From: Mycobacterium sp. URHD0025
GTDB lineage: Bacteria > Actinomycetota > Actinomycetes > Mycobacteriales > Mycobacteriaceae
Direction: 5' to 3'
DNA: 64,000 nucleotides
Assembly: GCF_000426065.1 (NCBI RefSeq)
Contig: NZ_AUEQ01000007.1
Span: 62,001 to 126,000 of the forward strand
The notes below the pieces were generated by a model, which was not told the DNA's origin, searched no databases, and saw only the letters and a list, made by a program, of their open reading frames with translations. Each line of letters starts with the position of its first letter. Position 1 is the stretch's first letter. Of this stretch, positions 41,698 to 50,801 are shown in pieces. The translations under genes and the position numbers were made by a program.

Positions 41698-42657
41698 ATG
41701 GGGGTACCACTCACAGTTGGAGTTGAGGTGGCCGGCGACGGTATCGGCCGGCCAGATGTCGGCGTTGCCGGTATCGCGGGTCTGGCCGGGCGGCTGGAGG
41801 CGGCCGGGGTCTCGTATTGGGTGATCGGTGCCGAGCGTGGTGAGGGCAACGATGTGACGGCAGAAGGCGTCGACCCCTCCTTGCTCGCGACCATCGCGGC
41901 GCGGCACACCAGCCATCTGGGGTTGGTTGTCGCCGCCGCCGCACACCGGGATCATCCGTACAACCTGGCCCGGAGGCTGGTTTCGGTGGACCATGCCGCA
42001 CATGGCCGGGTCGGCTGGCTGGCGCTGGACTTCGATCACAGCATCGCGCTCAACTCGACCATCGACACCTGGACCGGTGCGGGCCTCGACGCGGCGCATA
42101 CCGACGACGCCATCGTCGCGGTGCGGGCGTTGTGGCGAACCTGGCCACTGGACTCGGTGGTGGGGGATCTGGACACCGGGGTGTTCTCCGACGTGTCGAG
42201 AATCCGCCGGGCCGACGTACACAACGCTTATGACATCGCCGGTCCGCTCAATGTGCCCGGATCGGTGCAGGGAGATCTGCCGGTGTGGCGGCGGGCCGGG
42301 TTTCATCGGGACAGTTCCGCGGAGTCCGCCGATTACCTGATCGTGGAGGACGGCGACCCGATCCCGCCGAAGGGCCGAGTCGTGGTGCGGCTGCGATCCG
42401 CCCATTCCGTCGTCGCCGCGCTCGAGCGGATCGCCCGGCACCCATCGGTATCGGGAGTGCTGCTGCGGCTCGACCGATCCGAGCTCGACCACGTACTGCG
42501 CGAGGTGCTGCCTGCGGCCCGCACACGGGGACTGTTGAGCGACCGGGGGACCGGGACATTACGGGAACGGCTCGGCGTGCCGATACCCGTCGCGCCCGAT
42601 CTGAGCGGCAATCCGACGGCATTCGAAACCGTACCCAACCCCGGAGGACGACTGTGA
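41698..42657 (+). CDS. short, degenerate luciferase-like monooxygenase protein
   Basis: About 319 residues matching the N-terminal half and parts of the C-terminal half of NtaA-type proteins: RDHPYNLARRLVSVDHAAHGRVGWLALD, GPLNVPGSVQGDLPVWRRAG, and REVLPAARTRGLLSDRGTGTLRERLG. It is about 120 residues shorter than family members, lacks the VQAGSS / EQVAD...DGFN blocks, and replaces the SGGR..WN core by AHGRVGW. It is likely a non-catalytic partner or decaying copy of the neighbour. The start is uncertain (ATG at 41698, GTG codons just before). It overlaps the complete NtaA-like gene as GTGA, so it is still translated with it. Confidence 0.68.
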   Translation: MGVPLTVGVEVAGDGIGRPDVGVAGIAGLAGRLEAAGVSYWVIGAERGEGNDVTAEGVDPSLLATIAARHTSHLGLVVAAAAHRDHPYNLARRLVSVDHAAHGRVGWLALDFDHSIALNSTIDTWTGAGLDAAHTDDAIVAVRALWRTWPLDSVVGDLDTGVFSDVSRIRRADVHNAYDIAGPLNVPGSVQGDLPVWRRAGFHRDSSAESADYLIVEDGDPIPPKGRVVVRLRSAHSVVAALERIARHPSVSGVLLRLDRSELDHVLREVLPAARTRGLLSDRGTGTLRERLGVPIPVAPDLSGNPTAFETVPNPGGRL

Positions 42658-43964
42658 CCCAAACAGGCCACGTGATCCTGAACGTGAACGTGCTCAACCT
42701 CGGTATTCACACCGGCGCGTGGCGGCGCACCAGCGAGCCGCCGACCGCGTTCGCCGACCCCGGTTACTACGTGCGGATGGCGAAGCTCGCCGAGCGCGGA
42801 AAACTGGACGCACTGTTCCTGGCCGACGGTCCCGCGTTGCGTGAGCACCCCGCGCTGCGCCCGTCGCAGGCGCTGGAGCCCAGCGTCATCCTGGCATCGG
42901 TGGCCGCCGAGACCGAGCACCTGGGCCTGATCGGGACGTTGTCGTCCACCTTCAACGATCCCGTCGAGCTGGCGCACCGTCTGCTCACTCTCGACCAGCT
43001 CTCCGGCGGTCGCCTGGCCTGGAACGTCGTCACCACGTACTCGGTTCCGGCCGGCGCGAACTTCGGCGTCGCCGACTATCCGGACCGGCACGTCAGGTAT
43101 CGGCGGGCCGCCGAATTCGTCGACGTGGTCCGGGCGCTGTGGCGCGACGCTGCCGACCTCAGCGGCCGCGGAATCGATCACCACGGCGAGTTCTTCACCG
43201 TGGTGGGCGGACTCCCGCAGGGACCGTCCCCGCAGGGCCACCCGTTGCTGGTGCAGGCCGGCGGATCACCGCAGGGCCGCGAGCTCGCCGGCCGCGTCGC
43301 CGATGCGGTGTTCAGCGCCGAACTCGACCTGGGTGCCGGAATCGACCACTACCGCTATGTCAAGGACGTCGCGGTCGCCTACGGGCGCCGCCGACACGAC
43401 GTCAAGATCCTGCCCGGCCTGATCACCACGATCGGCAGCACGAAGGCCGAGGCCGAGCGCCGGTTCTCCGAACAGAACGCCCTGTTGCCGCGCGATCACG
43501 ACCTGGAGCGGCTGTCGCAGGTCCTCGGGGAGGATCTGGCCGACTATCCGCTGGATGGGCCGGTACCCGCGCATCTGCTGGGAGAAGTCGCCGATCCGGC
43601 GAAATTCGGTGCGTCCCTGGGGTTCCGGGAATCGGTGGTTCGATTGATCGAAAGCCGTGAACTCACCCTGCGCGAAGCCGTGCGCGAATTCAGCGGGGCG
43701 GGGCACCGCGTCATCGTCGGGTCGCCGGTCGATGTGGCCGACACCATCGAGCGGTGGTTCCTGGCCGGTGCGGCCGACGGATTCAACCTGATGCCCGACG
43801 TGTTCCCCGATGGCCTGGAGATCTTCGTCGACGAGGTGGTACCGCTGCTCCGGGCTCGCGGCCTGTTCCGCACCGAGTACGCGGAGTCGACCCTGCGCGA
43901 GAGATTCACCGGCCGTGCCCATTCCGGCGGTGTGCCGACCCTGGTGAGGGCCCAGCTCGCCTGA
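42654..43964 (+). CDS. FMN-dependent monooxygenase, NtaA/DszA family
   Basis: The 436-residue complete family member has LFLADGPAL, DPVELAHRLLTLDQLSGGRLAWNVVTT, GLPQGPSPQGHPLLVQAGGSPQG, and GSPVDVADTIERWF...DGFNLMPDVFPDGLEIFVDEVVPLL. GTG start with GGAGGA nine bases upstream and GTGA overlap with the short LLM gene. FMNH2-dependent oxidation of an organosulfur or related compound is expected. Followed 38 bases later by an SDR gene. Confidence 0.87.
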   Translation: MTQTGHVILNVNVLNLGIHTGAWRRTSEPPTAFADPGYYVRMAKLAERGKLDALFLADGPALREHPALRPSQALEPSVILASVAAETEHLGLIGTLSSTFNDPVELAHRLLTLDQLSGGRLAWNVVTTYSVPAGANFGVADYPDRHVRYRRAAEFVDVVRALWRDAADLSGRGIDHHGEFFTVVGGLPQGPSPQGHPLLVQAGGSPQGRELAGRVADAVFSAELDLGAGIDHYRYVKDVAVAYGRRRHDVKILPGLITTIGSTKAEAERRFSEQNALLPRDHDLERLSQVLGEDLADYPLDGPVPAHLLGEVADPAKFGASLGFRESVVRLIESRELTLREAVREFSGAGHRVIVGSPVDVADTIERWFLAGAADGFNLMPDVFPDGLEIFVDEVVPLLRARGLFRTEYAESTLRERFTGRAHSGGVPTLVRAQLA

Positions 43965-44002
43965 TCGTCACGGGCGCGGTAGCGCCCCGTAAGTTGATAC
44001 CC

Positions 44003-44800
44003 GTGGACACACCGGTTGCCGTCGTCACGGGAGGAAGTCGCGGAGCTGGGCGCGGGATTGCCGTGGCCCTGATCGCGAAGGGCTGGCGGGTGTACGTCAC
44101 CGGCCGCACCGTCACCGATGCCGATGGCGGCATTCCCGTGCAGCTCGACCATTCCGACGACGCTGCAGTGGCGGCGCTGTTCGAGCGTATCGGCGAGCAG
44201 GAGGGCCATTTGGACCTCCTGGTGAACAACGCCGCCGCGGTTCACGACGATTTGGTCAACCCGAAACCCTTCTGGGAGAAACCTCTTGAACTCGCCGACG
44301 TGCTCGACGTCGGGTTGCGGTCGTCGTACGTGGCGTCCTGGTATGCGGCGCCGCTGCTGCTGGCCGCCGAGCACGGTCTGATCGCGTTCACGTCGTCACC
44401 CGGATCGGTGGCCTATATGCACGGACCCGCCTACGGAGCTCAGAAGGCCGGTGTGGACAAGCTGGCCGCCGACATGGCTGTCGACTTCGGCGGCACCGGG
44501 GTGTCGACGGTGTCGATCTGGATGGGCATCCTGCTGACCGAGAAGTTCAAGGCGGCGTTCGCCGGGCATCCCGACGCGCTCGCCAAGACTGCGGAGCACG
44601 CCGAAACTCCCGAGTTCACCGGGTATCTGATCGACGCGCTGTATCGGGATCCGGAGCTGGCGCAGGCGTCCGGTCACACCGTGATCGGTGCCGAACTGGC
44701 GACCCGCTACGGCATCACCGACGAAGGCGGGCGGGTGCCGCCGTCCCACCGCGACATGCTGGGGGCGCCGAGGGAACCCAGCTCGGCCATCGTCAGGTAG
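44003..44800 (+). CDS. SDR-family oxidoreductase
   Basis: The 265-residue SDR has an N-terminal VVTGGSRGAGRGIA cofactor motif, VNNAA, and catalytic Ser..Tyr-x3-Lys in TSSPGS...AYGAQK: the DHRS1-like arrangement. GTG start (VDTPVAVVTGG). It has the normal catalytic residues, unlike the SDR at 17088-17885. Substrate unknown. Tail to tail, with no gap, with the DapB-like gene; a small GC-rich hairpin stands before the start. Confidence 0.85.
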   Translation: MDTPVAVVTGGSRGAGRGIAVALIAKGWRVYVTGRTVTDADGGIPVQLDHSDDAAVAALFERIGEQEGHLDLLVNNAAAVHDDLVNPKPFWEKPLELADVLDVGLRSSYVASWYAAPLLLAAEHGLIAFTSSPGSVAYMHGPAYGAQKAGVDKLAADMAVDFGGTGVSTVSIWMGILLTEKFKAAFAGHPDALAKTAEHAETPEFTGYLIDALYRDPELAQASGHTVIGAELATRYGITDEGGRVPPSHRDMLGAPREPSSAIVR

Positions 44801-45868
44801 TCAGCGCCGCCGAAAACCGGTGTGGCTGCGGATCAGTGGCAGCGTCGCGAGCGTGGCGAAACCGGGCTCGGCGTCGCACACCTCGGGCACCGCGTTGAGG
44901 ACCTGCATCGCCGTGGCGACGTTGGCCGCCCGGACGTGCTCGGCCATCGTGGCCTCGCGGGTGAAGCTGGCCAGGCTGACGAAGTGAGCCTGCATGGACG
45001 GATCGCCTTCGATGCTCAGCGTCCAGCCATGCTTGGGCCGCGGCCAATGATCGGGGTACTCGTTGCCGACGGTCCACAGCGTCTCGATCTCGATCAGCGG
45101 TTCGCCGTCACGCACACCCACCCAATTCCAGCGCTGCCCGGCAGTGGTCCCGGCGGCCAGCACATGGTCGAAGATCTGGTGATCGTGGCGGGCCGCGACG
45201 GCGTCCACCGACGTGGTGACCTCGTCGATGTCGGCGCCGAGCGCGTCGGCCAGCAGCCACACCTGCTGGGAGAAGATCTCGTTGTTGAACGCCAGGAACT
45301 CGGTGGCGTCCACCCCGATGTCGGAGACCGGCTGCCCGAACGACATGTTGTCGAACGTGATGTGAGTGCTGTCGTAATCCGACCAGTCGGCACGTTCCTG
45401 CAGCGTGACCTTGTCGATCGTGCGGCTCATGCCCGACAGCACCAACGGCAACGCACCCGAGAGATTGCCCGGATTGAGCCCACTGCCGTGCACCGTCGTC
45501 CCACCTGCTGCGCAGGCCGCCAGCAACCGGTCCCGGTCGGCTTCGGGCAGACGCCGCGGGTGGAACAGGAATGCCGTGGTGACCACGTTCTTGCCGCCGG
45601 CCAGGATCGCGCAGACATCATCCAGGCTGGTGAGCCGCGGCGTGTAGACGACACAGTCGGCGTCCAGCGCGAGGATCGCGGCGACGTCGGTGGTGGCGGT
45701 GACACCGACCGGAGCCCGGCCCAGCAGTTCACCGGCGTCTTGTCCGTTCTTGTCCTCCGAGTACACCCGGACCCCGGCCAGCTCCAGGTCAGGGCGGTCG
45801 TCGAGGATCGCCCCCAGCGTCTCCACGCCCACCGCGCCGGTGCCCCATTGAATTACCCGGTATGCCAT
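44801..45868 (-). CDS. DapB-like NAD(P)H-dependent amine dehydrogenase family protein
   Basis: The 355-residue protein has an N-terminal Rossmann fold with VIQWGTGAVGVETLGAILDD and a dihydrodipicolinate-reductase-like N-domain (HGSGLNPGNLSGALPLVLS). It belongs to a group abundant in mycobacteria and annotated as NAD(P)H-dependent amine dehydrogenase or DapB-like. True lysine-pathway DapB is shorter and differs. Substrate unknown. Single gene with AAGGCGG before the ATG; 89 bases downstream of the OpuC-type operon. Confidence 0.78.
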   Translation of the reverse strand: MAYRVIQWGTGAVGVETLGAILDDRPDLELAGVRVYSEDKNGQDAGELLGRAPVGVTATTDVAAILALDADCVVYTPRLTSLDDVCAILAGGKNVVTTAFLFHPRRLPEADRDRLLAACAAGGTTVHGSGLNPGNLSGALPLVLSGMSRTIDKVTLQERADWSDYDSTHITFDNMSFGQPVSDIGVDATEFLAFNNEIFSQQVWLLADALGADIDEVTTSVDAVAARHDHQIFDHVLAAGTTAGQRWNWVGVRDGEPLIEIETLWTVGNEYPDHWPRPKHGWTLSIEGDPSMQAHFVSLASFTREATMAEHVRAANVATAMQVLNAVPEVCDAEPGFATLATLPLIRSHTGFRRR

Positions 45869-45957
45869 ACGTTTTCCGCCTTCGATGTCGCCGCAGTGCG
45901 ATAGTTCGACAGGCTAGCCATTTTGCGTCGCGGTGTACGGCGGTCGGAGAAATCGGG

Positions 45958-46917
45958 CTACGTCAGCAGCCCCTCGGCGATCAGCCACTCGCGCGCCACG
46001 ATGGCCGGGTCGTCTCCGTCGCTGTCCACCTTCGCGTTGAGCATCATCATGGTCTCGTTGGTGAGCCGCGGGTTGAGCTGGGCGAAGATGTCTGCGAGCT
46101 CGGGATGGGCGTCGAGCAGGTCGGTGGCGATGACCTCGGTGAGGTTGTACAGCGGGAAGAACTGCTTGTCGTCCTCCAGCACCCGCAGGTTCAGGGTGGG
46201 GATGCGACCGTCGGTGGTGAACACCTCTCCGAAGTTGCAGTCACCGTCGGCGGTTGCGGTGTAGATGACGCCGGTGTCCAGGTGGGTCACCCGGCCGAGG
46301 TCGCCGCGGGTCAGCCCGTAGGTCTGCAGCATCGGCACGAATCCGTCGTTGCGGTTGGCGAATTCGCTCTCCACGCAGAACGTCAGGTCGTGCCGGGGGA
46401 GCCGCTTGAGGTCGGAGAGTGTGGTCACCCCGAGCCGCTGCGCTTCCGATTCGCGGATCGCGAAGGCATAGGTGTTGTTCATCGGCGCCGGCGGCAGCCA
46501 GGTCAGGTTGTTGGCTTTGTCCGCCTCGTCGACGGCCTGCCATTGCGCCACCGGATCCTTGATGGGTTGTTCGTTGCCCATGTAATTGATCCATCCGGTG
46601 CCGGTGTACTCCGGTGAGACATTCGCGGTGCCGTCCAGCATCGCCTGGCGCACACCGAAACTGCCCGGGGTGTTGGTCATGTTGGTGACATCGGCGCCGG
46701 CCGCGTTGAGGATGATCGACACCATGTTGCCCAGGATCAGCTGCTCGGTGAAATCCTTCGCGGTGACCGTGATCGGTACGCCCTCCAGCGAGTCGTAATG
46801 CTGGATGGTCCCTGGTTTCGCTTCGAGCACCGCGCCGCTCGCCGACCGCAGCCCGCACCCCGCCGCCACCGCAACCATCAGGGCCACGGCGAGAAGGAGG
46901 CGCAGGGCAGCTCGCAT
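45958..46917 (-). CDS. OpuC/ProX-like osmoprotectant-binding lipoprotein
   Basis: The 319-residue lipoprotein has lipobox VAAGC (Cys21) and a glycine-betaine-type (OpuAC) binding fold: ITVTAKDFTEQLILGNMVSIILNAAGADV, SPEYTGTGWINYMGN, and FNPRLTNETMMMLNAKVD-like tail (LNPRLTNETMMM). It binds glycine betaine, choline or carnitine-like compounds. ATG overlaps the upstream permease stop as TGATG. Last gene of a four-gene operon; the same order occurs near thrS in M. smegmatis by my recollection. Confidence 0.86.
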   Translation of the reverse strand: MRAALRLLLAVALMVAVAAGCGLRSASGAVLEAKPGTIQHYDSLEGVPITVTAKDFTEQLILGNMVSIILNAAGADVTNMTNTPGSFGVRQAMLDGTANVSPEYTGTGWINYMGNEQPIKDPVAQWQAVDEADKANNLTWLPPAPMNNTYAFAIRESEAQRLGVTTLSDLKRLPRHDLTFCVESEFANRNDGFVPMLQTYGLTRGDLGRVTHLDTGVIYTATADGDCNFGEVFTTDGRIPTLNLRVLEDDKQFFPLYNLTEVIATDLLDAHPELADIFAQLNPRLTNETMMMLNAKVDSDGDDPAIVAREWLIAEGLLT

Positions 46918-47696
46918 CAGAGTCCCTTTGGTGCGGCCACGATTTCGACGATGCGCGCCAACCAGTCGATGAACAGCGCCAGCGCCGCGACCAGGATGGC
47001 GCCGACCACCAGGGTCACGGTCTGCTGCAGTTTGATGCCGGTGGTGATGAGCTGGCCCAGCCCGCCGCCGCCGGTGAACGCGGCCAGCGCCGCAGTTCCG
47101 ACGATGAGCACCAGCGCCGTGCGCACACCCGCGACGATCACCCGCAGCGCCAGCGGCAGCTCCACCTTGATCAGCGTGGCGAACGCCGACATGCCCATCC
47201 CGCGCGCCGCCTCGACCAGTCGCCGATCGACGCCGTCGAGGCCGATGACGGTGTTGGCGACGATCGGCAGCGCGCCGTAGACCGTCAGCGCGACGATGGC
47301 GCCAACACTGCCGATGCCGAACAGCACCGCGCCGAGCGCGATCAGCCCGATGGCGGGGGCCGCCTGACCGAATCCGGCGACGGTGATGATCGGTTTGGCG
47401 TAGTGCCGCATCGGCCCTCGAGTCAGTGCGATCCCGAGCGGGATCGCCACCAGGCACGTGAGCACCGTCGCGGCCACGCTGATCGCCATGTGCTGGCGCA
47501 GCAGCGTCAGTAGCTGGCCGATGCCGAGTGGCCGTTGCTCGGATTCCGACACGTGCGCGACGTTGACGTAGGCGAGTGAACCCACCACGGCCGCAACGCA
47601 GGCCAGCGGCTGCACCAGCCAGCGTCCGAGCCCCAACCGTGCCGACGGCTCGGCCGGCAGGGCCGAGGCCTCGAATTCCGGTGTGGCGGTGGTCAT
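46917..47696 (-). CDS. osmoprotectant ABC transporter permease (OpuCB/OpuCD-like)
   Basis: The 259-residue membrane protein of the OpuC/ProW type has VVGSLAYVNV TM1, GFGQAAPAIGLIALGAVLFGIG, and an EAA loop (VEAARGMGMSAFATLIKVELPLALRVIVAGVRTA). Its N-terminus overlaps the ATPase stop as ATGA. With the second permease at 48873 it should form a heterodimeric channel. Confidence 0.89.
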   Translation of the reverse strand: MTTATPEFEASALPAEPSARLGLGRWLVQPLACVAAVVGSLAYVNVAHVSESEQRPLGIGQLLTLLRQHMAISVAATVLTCLVAIPLGIALTRGPMRHYAKPIITVAGFGQAAPAIGLIALGAVLFGIGSVGAIVALTVYGALPIVANTVIGLDGVDRRLVEAARGMGMSAFATLIKVELPLALRVIVAGVRTALVLIVGTAALAAFTGGGGLGQLITTGIKLQQTVTLVVGAILVAALALFIDWLARIVEIVAAPKGL

Positions 47697-48880
47697 GTGG
47701 TCGGCTTCGCTGAGTTTGCCGCGCTGCGCACGTCGGCCATCGCGTCCATGATGGTCTCCACCCGGATCACGCCCTTGTAGACGTTGCGCCGTCCGGTCAC
47801 CACCACCACACCGTGCGACGAGGTCAGCATGACGTCCAGCGCATCGTTGAGTGTCGAAGCGAGGCTGACCTTTTCGAGATCCTCGTCCCGCGTTACCTGT
47901 TGAAGGGATCGCGGGTCGTCCAGCTCGGCCAGCGACATCCAGCGCAGCGGGCGACCTTGGCTGTCCAAGACGATGACGTGTTCGCGTTCGATGGCCCGCG
48001 CGGCGCGGATCGCTTCGGCCGGATCACCGCCGACGTGGGCGACGGCCGCCTCGTGCAACTCGACATCGCGGACCCGGGTCAGCGTGAGCTGCTTGAGCGC
48101 CGCACCGTGTCCGACGAAGCCGCGGACGAAATCGTTGGCCGGATTGGCCAGGATCTGTTCGGGTGTGTCGTACTGCACGACTTCCGAACCCTGCTGCAAG
48201 ATCGCGATCTTGTCGCCGAGTTTGACCGCCTCGTCGAAATCGTGGGTGACGAAGACGATCGTCTTGCGCAGCTCATCCTGCAGGCGCAGCAGTTCGTCCT
48301 GCAGTCGCTGGCGGGTGATGGGGTCGACCGCGCCGAACGGCTCGTCCATCAGCAGCACCGGCGGGTCAGCGGCCAGCGCCCGTGCCACGCCCACGCGTTG
48401 CTGCTGGCCGCCGGACAGCTCGCGCGGGTAGCGGTCGCGGTACTGGGCCGGATCGAGATTCACCAGCTCGAGCAGCTCGTCGATACGGGCGGAGATCCGC
48501 TCCTTGTCCCATTTCAGCAGCCTCGGGACGATCGCGATGTTGTCCCCGACGGTGTAATGCGGGAACAGTCCTGCCCCCTGGATCACGTAGCCGATGTGGC
48601 GCCGGAGTTGGTCGGGGTCGTGGCGGGTGACGTCCTCGTCGCCGATCAGGATGCGTCCGCTGGTCGGTTCGATCAGCCGGTTGATCATCTTCATCGTGGT
48701 GGTCTTGCCGCAACCGGACGGGCCGACCAGCATCACAATCTCACCGGCGGGGAACTCCATCGTGATGTTGTCCACTGCAGGAGCGGTTTTCGCGTCGTAG
48801 CGTTTTGTCACGCCGTCGAGCAGAATGCGCACGCCACTTGTCTCGACGGTTTCGGAATCATTGGTCGCCGGTTCAGACAC
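47693..48880 (-). CDS. osmoprotectant ABC ATPase with C-terminal CBS domains (OpuCA/ProV-like)
   Basis: The 395-residue protein has Walker A GPSGCGKTT, signature LSGGQQQR, Walker B VLLMDEPFGAVD, then about 120 residues of CBS-type sequence (HVIVLDSQGRPLRWMS, VMLTSSHGVVVVTGRRNVYKGVI), the ionic-strength sensing part of OpuA/OpuC ATPases. GTG start overlaps the upstream permease by eight bases. It energises uptake of compatible solutes during osmotic stress, by family. Confidence 0.9.
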   Translation of the reverse strand: MSEPATNDSETVETSGVRILLDGVTKRYDAKTAPAVDNITMEFPAGEIVMLVGPSGCGKTTTMKMINRLIEPTSGRILIGDEDVTRHDPDQLRRHIGYVIQGAGLFPHYTVGDNIAIVPRLLKWDKERISARIDELLELVNLDPAQYRDRYPRELSGGQQQRVGVARALAADPPVLLMDEPFGAVDPITRQRLQDELLRLQDELRKTIVFVTHDFDEAVKLGDKIAILQQGSEVVQYDTPEQILANPANDFVRGFVGHGAALKQLTLTRVRDVELHEAAVAHVGGDPAEAIRAARAIEREHVIVLDSQGRPLRWMSLAELDDPRSLQQVTRDEDLEKVSLASTLNDALDVMLTSSHGVVVVTGRRNVYKGVIRVETIMDAMADVRSAANSAKPTT

Positions 48881-49520
48881 GAATACCCCTCGGTGTGGTC
48901 AGGTGCGTGATGACGTTGAGGACGGTGTCCAAGATGACTGCCAGGACGAGGATGCCGACAGTGCCTGCCACGATCGAGTTGGTCGCGTTGGCACCGCCGG
49001 TGCGGGAGATGCCGGAGAAGATGTAGCCGCCCAGGCCGGGGCCGAGGGCATACGCGGCGATGGCGGCGATGCCCATCAGCATCTGCGCGGACACCCGCAC
49101 CCCGGTCATGATCACCGGCCAGGCGAGCGGCAGTTCGAGGCGGACGAGGGTGGCCAAGCGGCCCATGCCCATCCCGCGGGCTGACTCGATGAGGGTCCGG
49201 TCCACACCGGCCAGGCCGACCAGCACGTTGCGCAAGATCGGCAGGAAGCCGAAGAACACCAGCATGAGGACCGACGGCAGCACCCCGATGCCGACGATGC
49301 CGACGAGCACGCCGAGCAACGCGTACGAGGGGATGGTCAGGCCCACCGACGTCAGGGTGTTCCCGAGCGCGCTGCCCCAAGGCGAGCGGTAGATCAGAAC
49401 CCCGACCAACAGTGCGGCCACGGTTGCGATGAGCAGCGTCTGCACCACCAGGCTCATGTGCTGATAGGCGAGAAAGGACAGGACCGACCAGCGGTCTCGT
49501 ACAAACTCGAAAAAGCCCAT
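48873..49520 (-). CDS. osmoprotectant ABC transporter permease (OpuCB-like)
   Basis: The 215-residue, five- to six-TM permease has YQHMSLVVQTLLIATVAALLVGV, GLTIPSYALLGVLVG, and an EAA loop (IESARGMGMGRLATLVRLELPLAWPVIMTGVRVS). First gene of the OpuC-type operon; GAGG precedes its ATG. It pairs with the permease at 46917. Confidence 0.88.
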   Translation of the reverse strand: MGFFEFVRDRWSVLSFLAYQHMSLVVQTLLIATVAALLVGVLIYRSPWGSALGNTLTSVGLTIPSYALLGVLVGIVGIGVLPSVLMLVFFGFLPILRNVLVGLAGVDRTLIESARGMGMGRLATLVRLELPLAWPVIMTGVRVSAQMLMGIAAIAAYALGPGLGGYIFSGISRTGGANATNSIVAGTVGILVLAVILDTVLNVITHLTTPRGIRV

Positions 49521-49606
49521 GAACGACGCAGCGCCTCCAGTCGGTTACCCGGGGACGGCAGCTCCCCGTCGCCGGGCAGATAGGAGCCTAGTCAACGCCG
49601 GGCTGT

Positions 49607-49628
49607 CGCCGCCGCATTACGGGCGGCG
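49607..49628 (-). terminator. possible hairpin after DUF1990 gene
   Basis: Seven-base perfect arms CGCCGCC and GGCGGCG with an eight-base loop, 12 bases past the DUF1990 stop. No U-run. It may separate this gene from the OpuC operon; weak on its own in GC-rich DNA. Confidence 0.35.
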
Positions 49629-49639
49629 TCGGCACGCCG

Positions 49640-50137
49640 TCAGACCGCTTTGAGATAACGGTCGGTGACCACCCGCTGGAGCAGCCGCGTCACCGGCCCG
49701 CCCAACCGGCTCCACCACGTCGCAGGCCGGGAGAATGCGACCACCTCGGCATGCACCTGCTCGGTCGCCGGGTCGTAGCGGACGGAGAACAACTCCTCAC
49801 CGGACTCGGGATGGCCGGCCAACGTGCCGTAGGCGAAGCCGCGGCGATCGGTCTCGTTGAGCACGTAGACCACCCGGCAGGGCGCCGGTACCGGACCCAG
49901 CCGGACGATCAGTTCGGTGCCCGCCGCGGCGACTTCAGAGGTGGCCCGCACCCGCAGACCGGCGCCGCGCTGCATGCCCCAACGCAACACGTCCGCTCCG
50001 GCCCGCTCGAAGCGGTCGCGGCCGGTGCCGATCACCGCCGAGGCCCGCGTGTGGTGGTATCCGGTGGGCATCTCGCCGGCCGTGGCGCCGACCTCCGGAT
50101 AGGTCAACGACAGCCGTTCCAGGTCGTGCAGTTTCAC
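49640..50137 (-). CDS. DUF1990 family protein
   Basis: The 165-residue protein has the DUF1990 pattern GYHHTRASAVIGTGRDRFERAGADVLRWGMQRGAGLRV, VVYVLNETDRRGFAYGTLAGHPESGEELF and AFSRPATWWSRLGGPVTRLLQRVVTDRYL. The family has no established function. The GTG start (VKLHDLERL) is chosen over a longer frame that would run into the divergent thioesterase. It is divergent from the thioesterase gene, with 31 bases between starts. Confidence 0.8.
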   Translation of the reverse strand: MKLHDLERLSLTYPEVGATAGEMPTGYHHTRASAVIGTGRDRFERAGADVLRWGMQRGAGLRVRATSEVAAAGTELIVRLGPVPAPCRVVYVLNETDRRGFAYGTLAGHPESGEELFSVRYDPATEQVHAEVVAFSRPATWWSRLGGPVTRLLQRVVTDRYLKAV

Positions 50138-50168
50138 GTCACCACCATGGCACCAATACGGTGGCGGT

Positions 50169-50801
50169 GTGGCCCCAGACATCGACACCGCCGGCAACCA
50201 CCCCGGCGGAGGGTTCAACCCGCCCGATCCCACCGATCGCGGCGGCCCCGATTACGGTCGGTTCATCGAAGCGGTGCGCACGCTGCAGGACCACGCACGC
50301 AGCGCCGACGCCCCCGACGAGGTGATCACCGAGGCCGCCAACCTGATCGAGAAGGTGTCAGCACTGCTGGCGCCATACGAAGCCGACGAATGGAATTCAC
50401 CGTCCGGTCGGCGAATGGACCTGCCCAACCGTGGCAACGTCAACAACGTGCCGGTGCATCTGGAACGGACCGCCGACAACCGGATCGCCGGAACCGCTCA
50501 TTTCCGCCGCTTTCACCTGGGTCGCAACGGCGCGGTACACGGCGGCTCGCTGGCCCTGCTGTTCGATTCGCTGCTCGGCTACACCGCGGCCAAACTGACC
50601 GGCAGCATGTATCAGCGCACCGCGTATCTGCACGTCAACTACCGCCAGATCGTCCCCATCGAGAAGGACTTACAGGTGCGGGCAGGCATCGACCGGATCG
50701 AGGGACGCAAGATCTTCGTGGCAGGCCGGCTGCTCGACGGCGACGACGTGCTCGCCGATGCCGAGGCGTTGTTCGTCAGGCTCAAGCCGGGGCAGCCATG
50801 A
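50169..50801 (+). CDS. PaaI-type hotdog-fold acyl-CoA thioesterase
   Basis: The 210-residue protein has a C-terminal 4HBT hotdog domain: NGAVHGGSLALLFDSLLGYTAAKLTG and YLHVNYRQIVPIEKDLQVRAGIDRIEGRKIFVAGRLLDGDDVLADAEALFVRL. The HGG with a following Asp is the PaaI-group active region. It probably hydrolyses acyl-CoAs; substrate unknown. About 100 N-terminal residues precede the domain. GTG start; the stop overlaps the next gene as ATGA. Confidence 0.85.
   Translation: MAPDIDTAGNHPGGGFNPPDPTDRGGPDYGRFIEAVRTLQDHARSADAPDEVITEAANLIEKVSALLAPYEADEWNSPSGRRMDLPNRGNVNNVPVHLERTADNRIAGTAHFRRFHLGRNGAVHGGSLALLFDSLLGYTAAKLTGSMYQRTAYLHVNYRQIVPIEKDLQVRAGIDRIEGRKIFVAGRLLDGDDVLADAEALFVRLKPGQP

Noticed and set aside
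43974..43989. GGGCGC/GCGCCC hairpin before the SDR at 44003
   Set aside because: Six-bp stem is short and expected by chance in this GC-rich DNA; not listed as a terminator.
1..44800. Genomic island with integrase, tRNA attachment site or IS elements
   Set aside because: No integrase, transposase, tRNA or flanking direct repeat was recognised; the region's base use looks like the rest of the window.
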